Part shown: positions 44,745 through 52,951 of the stretch, piece by piece
Layout of the letters: each line of letters starts with the position of its first letter
How positions within the stretch are numbered: the first letter of the stretch is position 1
Assembly: GCA_027314165.1 (NCBI GenBank)
Contig: DAHVCH010000001.1
Span: 44,590 to 108,589 of the forward strand
From: Thermoplasmata archaeon
GTDB taxonomy: Archaea > Thermoplasmatota > Thermoplasmata > Lutacidiplasmatales > UBA184
Length of the DNA: 64,000 nucleotides
Direction of reading: 5' to 3'
The notes under the pieces: generated by a model
Databases searched by the model: none
Seen by the model: only the letters and a program-made list of their open reading frames with translations
Told to the model about the DNA's origin: nothing
Program-made: the position numbers and the translations under genes

Positions 44745-44767
44745 GCGCCCTCAGGGCCATCTGGAGG

Positions 44768-44915
44768 GATCGGTCCGAGCCTGCAGGTTCATCCGGTCGG
44801 GTTCCGCTCGACAAAGCATCGAGGAGGAGCCCTGACCCGAAAGGTGACAATTCCTCACCTGCTCCAACAACCGGGACTCCCCGTTACTGTCAGGTAACGG
44901 GCCGTTCGGAGACCT
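44768..44915 (+). ncRNA. Candidate structured RNA or leader
   Basis: No convincing ORF is present. The stretch has two perfect hairpins, AGGTGA-N7-TCACCT (44842-44860) and CCCGTTAC-N6-GTAACGGG (44880-44901), follows a TATA element, and is less GC-rich than the coding DNA around it. I could not fit it to SRP RNA, RNase P RNA or a tRNA. It might be a protein-binding region instead of an RNA. Confidence 0.35.
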
Positions 44916-44961
44916 AGCACATCCTAATAGGACCCCCTACCTGTGAGGGGCGAGGAAGGTG

Positions 44962-45096
44962 ATGTCCATGGATGCAAAAGAGCGGCGCACGCCTGTCGTG
45001 ACGCGGTTCAATGGAAGTGGGCCGTCGCTCTACAACCGCCTCTCCGACAAGACCCGCGCCATCGGTTCCTCCGGTAAGGTTCGAGGGGAACCATGA
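44962..45096 (+). CDS. 44-residue protein coupled to the exported protein downstream
   Basis: ATG 44962 has the strong ribosome site gaggaaggtg directly before it, and a TATA-like cctaatag lies at 44923-44930. The product starts MSMDAKERRTPVVTRFNGSG, is basic and has no membrane segment. The stop overlaps the next start as ATGA (45093-45096), the coupling seen in other operons of this window. I know no homologue. It may be a small regulator, a chaperone-like partner or only a translational leader. Confidence 0.6.
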   Translation: MSMDAKERRTPVVTRFNGSGPSLYNRLSDKTRAIGSSGKVRGEP

Positions 45097-46079
45097 CCGC
45101 GACCCCTACCCCTTCCAGCGGGGCCCCCGCCGCCACGCCTGCGACGACGCCAACCCCTGTCCGGCGAAAGTCCCACGCGAAGGCCGCGATGGGGGCCATC
45201 GTCCTCGCGATCGTGGTGGTCGCCGCCGGCTACTACTACTTCGAGCTCCGCCCCACCACAAAGGCCGCAGGCCCGCTCGAGGAGGGAGGGTTCGCGCAGG
45301 GCTCGCCGGTGACGTTCGTGTACAACGGGACGAACACGTTCCTTTGCAGGCCGGGCCTCCTGACATTCTACCCCACCGCGACCAGCGCGGCGAGTACCAC
45401 GCCGTGTGAAGTTGGGGCCGCAAACCAGAGCCTCATCCTCCAGTACCCAGAGTGGGTCCTGGTCCCAGCCTTCGCCGGCCTCTCGATCTTCGGGATCACC
45501 AGCTTGGGGGCGAGCTCCCAAGGGTTCCCACAGTTCCAGTCCGCGGCGATCCAGACCGATTGTGGCGCGGGAGGGACGGCCACGGCCTGTGTCGACCACC
45601 CGACCAACATCTATTCCCCGCTCTACACGTCGGTGGAACAGTTCCTGAACATCTCCACTGGGGTGAACGGCCTACCCGAGGGGGTCCTCCCCACGCCCGC
45701 CCACGACCATCTCCTCAACACGAGCACCACGTTCCCCAACGTGGAGTGGGGCACGATCGTGGTCCTGGTGATGGACCCGAACATCTGGCCGAACCGGGCG
45801 ACCGGGGCCTGCACCAGCACCGTGGCCTCGAACCTCTCGAGCCCGACAGGCAACTGCCTCACGTCGATGGGCGCCCTCGAGAACGCCCTGTGGACCCACT
45901 CGACGGCAGTGAACGCCGCCAACCACGGAAACCCGATCTGGCAGACCCTGGGGGCTCCGACCAACCAGGTCATCGTGCCGGGCGACCTTACGGTGGCCAC
46001 GCTCAACAATCTCAACTCGAACCTCTACATCCCCTTCTCCGTCCAGCCTGGGGCGCCGGCCTCTGGCTACCCCACGTAG
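45093..46079 (+). CDS. Secreted or membrane-anchored protein of unknown function
   Basis: 328 residues. A Thr/Pro/Ala-rich N-terminus and basic patch (RRKSHAK) lead to one TM helix at about 31-50 (AAMGAIVLAIVVVAAGYYYF), so the remainder is outside. The ectodomain has Cys pairs and segments such as PVTFVYNGTNTFLC, EWVLVPAFAGLSIFGITS and WGTIVVLVMDPNIWPN; the fold is unknown to me. It lacks the CxxC of the DUF929 proteins. The 44-residue ORF overlaps its start and is likely cotranscribed. The 96 bp after it are non-coding, and the next gene converges. Confidence 0.75.
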   Translation: MTATPTPSSGAPAATPATTPTPVRRKSHAKAAMGAIVLAIVVVAAGYYYFELRPTTKAAGPLEEGGFAQGSPVTFVYNGTNTFLCRPGLLTFYPTATSAASTTPCEVGAANQSLILQYPEWVLVPAFAGLSIFGITSLGASSQGFPQFQSAAIQTDCGAGGTATACVDHPTNIYSPLYTSVEQFLNISTGVNGLPEGVLPTPAHDHLLNTSTTFPNVEWGTIVVLVMDPNIWPNRATGACTSTVASNLSSPTGNCLTSMGALENALWTHSTAVNAANHGNPIWQTLGAPTNQVIVPGDLTVATLNNLNSNLYIPFSVQPGAPASGYPT

Positions 46080-46175
46080 TCGTCCTCCGCAACGGAGGGA
46101 GGCTCGGGTCGGGTTCGAACTCCCCCCCGGTCGCTCCCGAGGAGCAGCCCGACGCGGTGACCCGGTGGGTCCGAG

Positions 46176-46472
46176 CTACCGCTCCCGGACCAGCGGGGGG
46201 ACCTCGGAGGGCAGGTCGAAGAGCCGTACCAGCTCGCGAAAGGCCCGGTCGGCCACCCCGGCGTCATGGGTCTTCACCACGATCTTCCCGTCGCGGGTGA
46301 TGGTGACCTCCGGCTCGCCCGGCAGGATCAGCATCACCCGGGCATCGACCACCGCGCGGCCCGAGGACTCCGCCGACGCACGGACCTTGGCGAGGTCCAG
46401 ACGGAGCTTCGGCTCCGGGATGGCCTCGAACGCTCCACCGTTCGAGCAGAGCTTGAGGGACCGGTAGCTCAC
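46176..46472 (-). CDS. 98-residue conserved-looking protein coupled to the ThiI-like gene
   Basis: Starts at GTG 46472 within the stop of the preceding gene (GTGA overlap). It is a small alpha/beta protein: strand ARVMLILPGEPEVTITRDGK, strand IVVKTHDAG, then helix VADRAFRELVRLFDL. The order beta-beta-beta-helix, with RDGKIVVKT before the helix, resembles one half-repeat of a TBP-like or similar fold, but this is a visual similarity only. Translation coupling points to a function linked to tRNA thiolation or its sulfur supply. Confidence 0.7.
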   Translation of the reverse strand: MSYRSLKLCSNGGAFEAIPEPKLRLDLAKVRASAESSGRAVVDARVMLILPGEPEVTITRDGKIVVKTHDAGVADRAFRELVRLFDLPSEVPPLVRER

Positions 46473-47095
46473 TGGAGCACCGCGTGGCGGACCACGTCGT
46501 CCAGCATCCGGTCCACGTCGATCTTCTGCTCCTCGCCCAGGATCTGGACGAGCCGTGTCCGCGTCGCCGGGCGGTCCGGGACGGCCTGGCAGCAAAGGCC
46601 GGGCCGCGTGGAGATGCCGTAAGTGCCGAGCGCCCGGGCGCGCTCCTCGATCTCGTGCTTGTCGAAGCCGACGAGCGGGCGGACGATGGGCATCTTCACC
46701 GCGACGGTCGCGGACCGCATGTTCGAGAGCGTCTGGCTCGCGACCTGCCCGAGAGCCTCGCCCGTGAGGAGGAAGGTCGCACCTTCACGCTCGGCCACCT
46801 TCTCGGCCGACCTCCACATGAAACGTCGGCAGAGCACGCAGCCGACGTGCCGGTCCGTGTTGCGCATGAGGGTGACCTGCGTCGAGCCATGGGGCAGGAC
46901 GTAGAGCGGGAGGGTGACCCCGTACCGGGCGCGCAGGACGTTCAGGTGGTCCCGGACCTTCTCGAGAGGGGAGTCATCGGTGAAGGGGCGGTTGTCCATG
47001 TGCACAGCGACCAGCTCGTGGCCCCGCGAGAGGAGCATATCTGCCGCGACAGGGGAGTCGATACCCCCGGACATGAGCACGACCCCTCTCGCCAT
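46469..47095 (-). CDS. ThiI-like PP-loop tRNA sulfurtransferase lacking the THUMP domain
   Basis: 208 residues, only the PP-loop ATPase part of ThiI. The adenylation motif SGGIDS is at residues 9-14, the ThiI signature GEALGQVASQTLSNM at 112-126, and Cys pairs are seen at 86/89 (GCVLC) and 168/169 (GLCCQAVPDRPAT). Full ThiI (about 390 residues or more) has NFLD and THUMP domains for tRNA binding; these are missing, and the region upstream holds no separate THUMP gene. It likely makes 4-thiouridine or another thiolated product with a partner for tRNA recognition. TATA box 28 bp upstream. Confidence 0.85.
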   Translation of the reverse strand: MARGVVLMSGGIDSPVAADMLLSRGHELVAVHMDNRPFTDDSPLEKVRDHLNVLRARYGVTLPLYVLPHGSTQVTLMRNTDRHVGCVLCRRFMWRSAEKVAEREGATFLLTGEALGQVASQTLSNMRSATVAVKMPIVRPLVGFDKHEIEERARALGTYGISTRPGLCCQAVPDRPATRTRLVQILGEEQKIDVDRMLDDVVRHAVLQ

Positions 47096-47119
47096 GGACG
47101 CCGCTCAAGCTGGGCCGGG

Positions 47120-47127
47120 CTATTTCA
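47120..47127 (-). promoter_or_regulatory. TATA box of the ThiI-like operon
   Basis: The minus strand reads tgaaatag, centred 28 bp before ATG 47095. Confidence 0.55.
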
Positions 47128-47252
47128 GACCTCTCCAGCCACCCTCCCGCGGGGTCGGGCCGGGAGAGAGGGCTCGCGCCCGCGGGTGAGGGTCGCCCGC
47201 TCGCCGAAACCCCGACCGAGAGGTCGGACCAACCCTTATGCGCCCGGCGAGG

Positions 47253-47260
47253 CATAATAC
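47253..47260 (+). promoter_or_regulatory. TATA box of the DUF835 gene
   Basis: cataatac at this place rules out the ATG at 47238 as start and points to transcription from about 47283, ahead of GTG 47313. Confidence 0.5.
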
Positions 47261-47312
47261 AGCACACTCGGCACCCCCGTCATTTTGTCCCTTGGGGAGG
47301 CAGGGGGCTCCC

Positions 47313-48395
47313 GTGTTCTCTACATCGAAGGTGAGGTCGATCCCGGACCAGCGGAAGTCGGAAGGCCGGACCCCTGCGCCCGGCAAGGACCCGTTCGCCC
47401 AGGGGCCACGTCGCTTCCTCGCGATGCCCGCCGACGAGGTGGCGTTCCTCAGGAGCACGCTCAGCCTCTATCTCGGTCAGCCGCGCGTGGAGGAGCTCCT
47501 CCGGCTCTTCGGCCGGCGCCTCGGCAGGAGCATGGCGACGCTGGACCCCGAGGCTCCCGACGTGGCCGAGATGATCTGCCAGCTCGGGGCCCAGGTGGGA
47601 CTGGGCAAGCTCTCGCACGTGGCAGGGACCGCTCCCGCGCCGGTCTTGGGGGGTGCGGATGCGGGGGACGCGGAGGGGTCTGGGCCGTCCGCGGGTGAGC
47701 GAGGATGGGTCCTCTTGCTCGAGCGGCTCGCCGAGCAGGTGCCGGTGGGTGGGAAGAAGGGCGCCCCCGTCTTCACCGCGGGTCTGGTAGAGGGGCTCTT
47801 CGAAGGAGTGCTCGGGGTCCGGGTCCGAGGCGAGCTAAGGTCGCGGGGCGACGGAAGATGGGAGCTCTCCATCGGCCTCCTGCCGAGTGCGGGGCCGGAG
47901 GCGAGGGGCACGACGCGCTTCCACCTGCCCACGACCCGAGCCTACCGCCTTGAGGTCCCGGCAGGAGGCGCTTTCTTCGACCGATTGGCCCCTTACGTCG
48001 TTCCAGGCTCCACGTTGGGGTTCACGCGCGAGCCCCCCCGCAGGCTCCGGGCAGAGTTCGGGTTCGCCGGGGTGGAGCTGCACTGGTTCGCGGTGACGAG
48101 CCGTCCCGGGGAGTCGGTCGTCTCGCCCAGGCAGATCGGTCACGTCGTCGAGGTCCTGGAGACGTACCTTCGCGCGCACCAAGGACCCGTGCTGGTCTTC
48201 CTCCAAGGGCTCGACTATCTCGAGAACCGGAACGCGCACTCTACCATCGTTCGCCTCGTCGAGGTCGTGAAGGAGAGGGTGACGTCGGCGGGAGGGGTCC
48301 TGGTGGTGGAACTACCGGTCGAAACTCTCGACCCGGACACCGTGCTCCAGCTGCGACGCGAGGTCATCGACCTCCTTCCCTCCGACGCCGCGTGA
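47313..48395 (+). CDS. DUF835-domain protein
   Basis: 360 residues from GTG 47313, preceded by a purine-rich ggggaggcagggg site. The C-terminal about 130 residues match DUF835, a domain found mainly in archaeal signalling proteins: LVFLQGLDYLENRNAHSTIV, RLVEVVKERV and LVVELPVETLDP are typical. The N-terminal part (about 40-150) is helical, and the middle (about 150-225) may be a V4R or similar alpha/beta domain (AGLVEGLFEGVLGVRVRGEL). No TM segments or kinase motifs. Probably a cytoplasmic sensor or scaffold; the signal is unknown. Confidence 0.75.
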   Translation: MFSTSKVRSIPDQRKSEGRTPAPGKDPFAQGPRRFLAMPADEVAFLRSTLSLYLGQPRVEELLRLFGRRLGRSMATLDPEAPDVAEMICQLGAQVGLGKLSHVAGTAPAPVLGGADAGDAEGSGPSAGERGWVLLLERLAEQVPVGGKKGAPVFTAGLVEGLFEGVLGVRVRGELRSRGDGRWELSIGLLPSAGPEARGTTRFHLPTTRAYRLEVPAGGAFFDRLAPYVVPGSTLGFTREPPRRLRAEFGFAGVELHWFAVTSRPGESVVSPRQIGHVVEVLETYLRAHQGPVLVFLQGLDYLENRNAHSTIVRLVEVVKERVTSAGGVLVVELPVETLDPDTVLQLRREVIDLLPSDAA

Positions 48396-48471
48396 GACGC
48401 TCTCGGGCGGTCCCGCCTGACGGCTTTTGGAGAGCGGCCTCTCACCAGGGTGAGCGCCCCCGCGAGAAGCG

Positions 48472-48479
48472 CTTAGATA
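48472..48479 (+). promoter_or_regulatory. TATA box of the hydrolase-lyase operon
   Basis: cttagata, centred 24 bp before GTG 48500, fits a leaderless mRNA and fixes the start. Confidence 0.55.
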
Positions 48480-48499
48480 GGCCACGCCCTCGGGGCTCC

Positions 48500-49369
48500 G
48501 TGGCCGAGGCAGAGATCCGCGGCTCCTCGTTCCATTACGAGGAAGTAGGGCAGGGCCCGGCCGTCGTTCTGCTGCACGGACTGGGGGGCGACGGCCACGA
48601 GTGGGTCTATCAGAAGGCCGCGCTCGCGTCCCGCTACCGCGTGGTCATCCCGGACCTGAAAGGCCACGGGCTCTCGGCAGCTCCCTCGACACCGGTCTAC
48701 AGTCCCTTCGAACACGCCAAGGACGTGGTCGCGCTGCTCGACCACCTCAAGATCGACCAGGCCTTCATGGTCGGGATCAGTGCGGGTGGGTTCACCTGCC
48801 TCGCTCTCGCGCTGGACCACACGGCCCGCGTCCGTGGGATGGTCTTGCTCGCGACGACCGCGCACATGGACAAGTTCACCATCGCGGTCGGAAAGAAGTG
48901 GGTGGACCTCTTCCAGAAGGTGGGGTTCGACGCCTACATGGACCAGGAGATTCGGGACATCTTCTACCCGGACTGGCTCATGGAACACCTCGACCAGATG
49001 GCGAAGTTCAAGGATAGCCAGCGCGGCCGGGACCTCTCGGGCATCGCGCCGTCGGGAGCGGCGAACGTCACTTGGGACGTGCGGTCCAGGATCGGCAAGA
49101 TCAAGCTGCCGACCCTCGTGGTCCACGGTCTGGACGACCGTGTCGTCGACCCGACCTCGGCCCGGATCCTCCGCCAGACGATCGTGGGGTCGGAGATGAA
49201 GCTCTACCCGAACACGGGCCACATGCTCATCATCGAAAGGCCCCAGGAGATCAACGACGTCCTTCTGGGATTCCTCGAGCGCGCAGGGGCCAAGACCTCC
49301 TCGCCGTCCCCGCCGACCACGCCGACCACGCCGACCACGGCGGACGCTGGGCCAAAGCCCGAGGCCTGA
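48500..49369 (+). CDS. Alpha/beta hydrolase
   Basis: 289 residues from GTG 48500. The fold is plain: oxyanion region VVLLHGLGGDGHEW, nucleophile elbow VGISAGGFTC with the catalytic Ser in G-x-S-x-G, Asp in VVHGLDDRVVDP and His in YPNTGHMLI. It is probably an esterase, lactonase or C-C bond hydrolase of the 3-oxoadipate-lactonase-like group; the substrate is unknown. The tail is a low-complexity PTTPTTPTT repeat. An HpcH-type lyase gene follows after 14 bp in the same operon, so both may act on one pathway of organic acid breakdown. Confidence 0.88.
   Translation: MAEAEIRGSSFHYEEVGQGPAVVLLHGLGGDGHEWVYQKAALASRYRVVIPDLKGHGLSAAPSTPVYSPFEHAKDVVALLDHLKIDQAFMVGISAGGFTCLALALDHTARVRGMVLLATTAHMDKFTIAVGKKWVDLFQKVGFDAYMDQEIRDIFYPDWLMEHLDQMAKFKDSQRGRDLSGIAPSGAANVTWDVRSRIGKIKLPTLVVHGLDDRVVDPTSARILRQTIVGSEMKLYPNTGHMLIIERPQEINDVLLGFLERAGAKTSSPSPPTTPTTPTTADAGPKPEA
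49313..49339 (+). repeat. 9-bp tandem repeat in the hydrolase tail
   Basis: Three perfect ccgaccacg units, coding for the PTT repeats at the C-terminus of the alpha/beta hydrolase. Confidence 0.85.
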
Positions 49370-49383
49370 GGCTGGGAGGGAAC

Positions 49384-50313
49384 ATGGTCGCCCGCCGTTC
49401 CTCCCGTGCCCCGGTCCCGCCCTATCGACGCGCGGAGCTCTCGACCCCCGGCCACGACCTGAAGATGCTGAGAAAGGCCGCAGGTACCTCGGCGGACATG
49501 GTCCTCATGGACCTGGAGGACGGCTGCGCCCCGAGCCAGAAAGTGCCCGCCCGGGGCGTGGTGGTCGAGGCGGCGAAGACCCTGGACTGGGGGGGCAAGG
49601 TCGTTGCGTTCCGGCCCAACGGCCTGCGCACCCCGTACTTCTTCGACGACCTCACGGAGGTCGTCGGGCAGGCGGGGGAGTTCCTCGACGTGATCGTCCT
49701 GCCGAAGATCGAGGGACCGGAGGACGTCCGTTACGTGGACCGGCTCCTGGAGCACCTGGAGTGGAAGCACGACCTCGAGCCCGGACGGCTGCGGATCGAG
49801 GTGCTGATCGAGACCGCCCAGGGCGTGCTCAACGCCGGGGCCATCGCGAGGTCCTCACCGCGGCTGGTCGCGCTCCTGTTCGGGATCTACGACTATGCCG
49901 GAGAGGTCGGGGCCACGGTGGGCAGCGACACGTTCACGGACTTCACCTTCGCGAAGCAGTCGACCCTCGCCGCAGCCCGCGCGGCGGGACTCCTCGCGCT
50001 GGACGGCATCACGGCCCGGTTCAAGGACCTCGAACTCACCCGGACCGAATCTGAGAGTTCACGACGCATGGGCTTCGACGGCAAGTGGGCCATCCACCCC
50101 TCGCAGATCGACGTCATCCAGCAGGTCTTCACCCCGAGCCGGGAAGAGCTCGACCGGGCCGTCCGGCGGGTGACCGCCTATCGCCACGCGGACCGCGAGG
50201 GACGAGGGGCGATCGTGGTGGGGGAGGAGATGGTGGACGAGGCCACCATCCGGACGGAGATGAAGCGGGTCGCCCTGGGCCGTCGGCTCGGCCTGCTTTC
50301 TCCCGAGACCTAG
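49384..50313 (+). CDS. HpcH/HpaI-family aldolase/lyase (CitE/malyl-CoA lyase-like)
   Basis: 309 residues from ATG 49384 with the ribosome site gggagg just upstream. A CitE-like TIM barrel is seen in RAELSTPGHDLKMLRKAAG, MVLMDLEDGCAP (the metal/CoA Asp-Glu-Asp loop), IVLPKIEGPEDV, the catalytic IEVLIETAQGVLNA, LLFGIYDYAGEVG and KWAIHPSQIDVIQQVF. Members cleave or form malyl-CoA, citramalyl-CoA or citryl-CoA. Which of these applies cannot be read from sequence. The neighbouring hydrolase could act on the same acyl intermediates. Confidence 0.9.
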   Translation: MVARRSSRAPVPPYRRAELSTPGHDLKMLRKAAGTSADMVLMDLEDGCAPSQKVPARGVVVEAAKTLDWGGKVVAFRPNGLRTPYFFDDLTEVVGQAGEFLDVIVLPKIEGPEDVRYVDRLLEHLEWKHDLEPGRLRIEVLIETAQGVLNAGAIARSSPRLVALLFGIYDYAGEVGATVGSDTFTDFTFAKQSTLAAARAAGLLALDGITARFKDLELTRTESESSRRMGFDGKWAIHPSQIDVIQQVFTPSREELDRAVRRVTAYRHADREGRGAIVVGEEMVDEATIRTEMKRVALGRRLGLLSPET

Positions 50314-50316
50314 GCG

Positions 50317-50325
50317 GCTTATACC
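50317..50325 (+). promoter_or_regulatory. TATA box of the ABC transporter operon
   Basis: gcttatacc, centred 26 bp before GTG 50347. Confidence 0.6.
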
Positions 50326-50346
50326 GGGACCGGCCCTGGGAGCCCT

Positions 50347-51312
50347 GTGCTTCGGTTCGCAGGGGTGACCAAGCGGTACCCGGCGAACCCCTGGCTTCCT
50401 GCCCACGACCCGGGAGGACCGGCGGCGTGGGGGCACCGAGGGGACCAGCGCCCTGCGCTGGACGGGCTCGACCTCGAGGTGCGCAACGGGGAGATCGTGG
50501 GCCTGGTCGGCCTGAACGGAGCCGGGAAGACCACGGCCATCAGGATCGCGGTCGGGGTGTCCCTCCCCACGCGGGGGTCCGTGAGCGTGGACGGCCACGA
50601 CATCGTCGAGGAGAAGATCGAGGCGGCGTCCACGCTGGGCTGGGTCCCGGAGTTCCCCAACTTCGAGCCGCAGGCCGGGGCGCTGGAGCTTCTCCAGTAC
50701 TTCGCCGGATACCACGGGATGGGGGGCGCTCCGACGCGGGAGTGGTGCATCTCCCTCCTCCAACAGGTCGGGCTTGAAGGGCGCGAGCGGGACCGGGTCG
50801 GGACCTTCTCCCAGGGAATGAAGAAGCGGTTCGCCATGGCCGCGGCGCTGCTCAACCGACCGAAGAACCTGTTCCTGGACGAGCTCCTGAACGGGCTCGA
50901 CCCTCAGGGGATCCGGTTCTCGCGCAACCTGCTACTGTCGCTCCGCCAGCAGGGCTGCGCGATCCTGCTCTCTTCCCACATCCTGACGGAGGTCGAGCAG
51001 CTCTCCGACCGCATCGCCTTCGTCCACCAGGGCAAGCTGATCAAGACGATCTCCCACGATGAGCTCGAAAAGGCCCCCGGCAGCCGGCTGCGCATCCGGA
51101 TCACCGCCCCGGACCAGGGGGCCCTGGAGTACCTGCGCAGCGTGGGACCGACGGAGACCGACGGACCCACGTTCGTCCTTGCGGCACCCCAGGCAGATCC
51201 CGCCGAGGTGAACGCGCAACTGGTCCGTCGGGGATACCGGGTGGTGGACCTCCACACCGAGCGCGAGGACCTGGAGGCGTACTTCTTCCGGCTCATCGGG
51301 GAGGACACGTGA
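50347..51312 (+). CDS. ABC transporter ATP-binding protein
   Basis: 321 residues from GTG. Walker A GLNGAGKTT is near residue 56, and an insertion of about 25 residues sits before it. The signature is FSQGMKKR instead of LSGGQ, and Walker B is NLFLDELLNGLDP. The switch His is present in ILLSSHILTEVEQL. A C-terminal domain of about 90 residues (SRLRIRITAPDQGALEYLRSV) is typical of the ABC-2/DRA group. The permease starts inside its stop codon (GTGA), so both form one exporter. Substrate unknown; drug, lipid or peptide export are all usual for this group. Confidence 0.93.
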   Translation: MLRFAGVTKRYPANPWLPAHDPGGPAAWGHRGDQRPALDGLDLEVRNGEIVGLVGLNGAGKTTAIRIAVGVSLPTRGSVSVDGHDIVEEKIEAASTLGWVPEFPNFEPQAGALELLQYFAGYHGMGGAPTREWCISLLQQVGLEGRERDRVGTFSQGMKKRFAMAAALLNRPKNLFLDELLNGLDPQGIRFSRNLLLSLRQQGCAILLSSHILTEVEQLSDRIAFVHQGKLIKTISHDELEKAPGSRLRIRITAPDQGALEYLRSVGPTETDGPTFVLAAPQADPAEVNAQLVRRGYRVVDLHTEREDLEAYFFRLIGEDT

Positions 51313-52139
51313 ACTCGTTCCTCTACGACGTGCTGCGCGTGCTCCGCAACCGGGGCGTCCTTCTGGTGATGTTGCTGACGACGCTGCTCTCCTTCGTCGC
51401 GCTGACGATCTTCGTTGCGGTCGCTCGACCGCTCAGCGCGTTCCAGGTGAACGCCGACCAGACGATCGTCGTGCTGATCATGGGGATGATCTACGCCTTC
51501 TTCGTCCCGATCCTGGGCATCCAGTCCGGGTACAGCACCTACGCGAGGGACCGGGCGACCGGCGTCCTCGAGTCGGTGATGGTCCGACCCGTCACCCGGG
51601 AACGCCTCATCCTCTCCCGCTACCTCGCGGTGGTGATCGCCTCGGCGTTGGCGATCGCGGTCGCGCTGGGACTGCTGGACCTCATCTCGGTCTTCGAGAC
51701 GGGCTACGCTCTACCGACCTTGCAGCTCGTCGGCCTCTTCCTCGGGCTGCTGGTGGAGTCGGTCGCCTTCGCCGGGCTCCTCTTCCTGCTCGCCCACCTG
51801 CTCCGCTCCCCCGGCGCGATCATGGGCTCCGCGGTCGTGGTCTTCGTCCTCATCGACATCGTGTGGTTCTTCCTGCTCCTCTTCGTCGGAGTCTTCTTCG
51901 GCGGGCTCTCGACCACGTCCGGCCTCTCCCGTGTCGTGGGGTTGGAGTACGTGGACCCGTCCGGCTTCCCCCTGTTGGTCATGGCGTTCGTCCAGGGCGG
52001 CCTGTTCGGAGGGCTCATCCAGCCTCCGGGCGGGCTGGGCAGCGTCGGGATCTCGGTCCCCCTCCTGGTGGTGGCCGGCCTCTTCTGGTCCATCGTGCCC
52101 TTCTTGCTGGCCCTGTGGCTCGCGCGCACCCGCGACTGA
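51309..52139 (+). CDS. ABC-2 type transporter permease
   Basis: 276 residues from GTG 51309, overlapping the ATPase stop by four bases. Six hydrophobic helices can be drawn, the first at about 16-36 (GVLLVMLLTTLLSFVALTIF). The loop YSTYARDRATGVLESVMVRPVTRERLILSRYL is the conserved cytoplasmic coupling region of ABC-2 permeases. Works with the preceding ATPase in export across the membrane. The 169 bp after the stop are non-coding and end at the convergent VKOR gene. Confidence 0.9.
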   Translation: MNSFLYDVLRVLRNRGVLLVMLLTTLLSFVALTIFVAVARPLSAFQVNADQTIVVLIMGMIYAFFVPILGIQSGYSTYARDRATGVLESVMVRPVTRERLILSRYLAVVIASALAIAVALGLLDLISVFETGYALPTLQLVGLFLGLLVESVAFAGLLFLLAHLLRSPGAIMGSAVVVFVLIDIVWFFLLLFVGVFFGGLSTTSGLSRVVGLEYVDPSGFPLLVMAFVQGGLFGGLIQPPGGLGSVGISVPLLVVAGLFWSIVPFLLALWLARTRD

Positions 52140-52308
52140 GCCGCGTCCGACCTCTCGACGGGGACAACGGGGGATCGTGCGGCGGGGGCCGGTGGCCCCG
52201 GTGGATCACCCCGAGAACCCCCAAGCTCCGACCCGTTCCTGTCCCGACGAGAGGATGGTCGGTGGGCCGGAGGCCCACCATGGTCCTTGGTGGGAGACGC
52301 CCTTCCCT

Positions 52309-52881
52309 CTACGCCTCGGGAGCGCCGCCCTCGGCCGGGGGGATTGTAGCGTCGCGCCCCGCGGAGCTCGCGCTCTTGGAGCCTTTCGAGGGTCGGTCCT
52401 CTTCCGCAGGCTCCTCCGGATGCTCTTCCTCAAGGCCGCGTCGGCGAAGTCGGAAAAGCACGAGGGCGCAGGCGAGGACCCCGACGTTGGAGAAGTAGGC
52501 CCCGAGACAGATCGGGCAGAAGACGAAGTGATGGGGGTCGATCAGGAACATCTCGGTGTATCCGAAGCCGACCGACGCCACGACCCCAAGGAAGCTCAGC
52601 CCCAGGAGCGCCTGGAGGTAGCGCGGGTCGTACGTCCGGAGGAGGAGGCCCTCCACCACCAGCATCGCGACGAAGCCTCCGATCCCGATGGCGTAGTCGG
52701 GCACCGGCCCCACGTGGGAATACGCGCTCTGGTCGACGGCGCCGCACTGGACCCAGGCGTTGACGTTGCAGGTCGACTGGAGGGAGGGGGTCAGGCTCTC
52801 CGCCATGGCGTAGATGCTGAAGGCCAGCCCCACCACGAGGCAGAGGATCGTCGCTCTGTGGAGGACCTCGGCTGAGACCAT
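52309..52881 (-). CDS. VKOR-family membrane thiol oxidoreductase
   Basis: 190 residues from ATG 52881. Four TM helices carry the VKOR redox residues: Cys38 and Cys46 in the loop (STCNVNAWVQC) and the active CxxC Cys122-Cys125 in FCPICLGAY. The enzyme passes electrons from an extracytoplasmic thioredoxin-like protein to quinone and so reoxidises the disulfide-forming partner. The tail after residue 145 is charged and disordered. It is last in an operon after two DUF929 proteins with CPYC sites, which are very likely its partners, the archaeal counterpart of a DsbA-DsbB pair. Confidence 0.92.
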   Translation of the reverse strand: MVSAEVLHRATILCLVVGLAFSIYAMAESLTPSLQSTCNVNAWVQCGAVDQSAYSHVGPVPDYAIGIGGFVAMLVVEGLLLRTYDPRYLQALLGLSFLGVVASVGFGYTEMFLIDPHHFVFCPICLGAYFSNVGVLACALVLFRLRRRGLEEEHPEEPAEEDRPSKGSKSASSAGRDATIPPAEGGAPEA

Positions 52882-52951
52882 GGCGCTCCCGGTTTCGCGC
52901 TCCGCCAAAGCTCCAGAACTTCGTGGCTCAAGAAGTCGCGGGTTCCCCTGA

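Noticed and set aside
44760..44800. tRNA T-arm-like string ggttcatccggtcgg
   Set aside because: No acceptor stem, D-arm or anticodon arm can be drawn around it.
47238..47312. N-terminal extension of the DUF835 protein from ATG 47238
   Set aside because: The TATA box at 47253 lies downstream of that ATG, and GTG 47313 has a purine-rich ribosome site.
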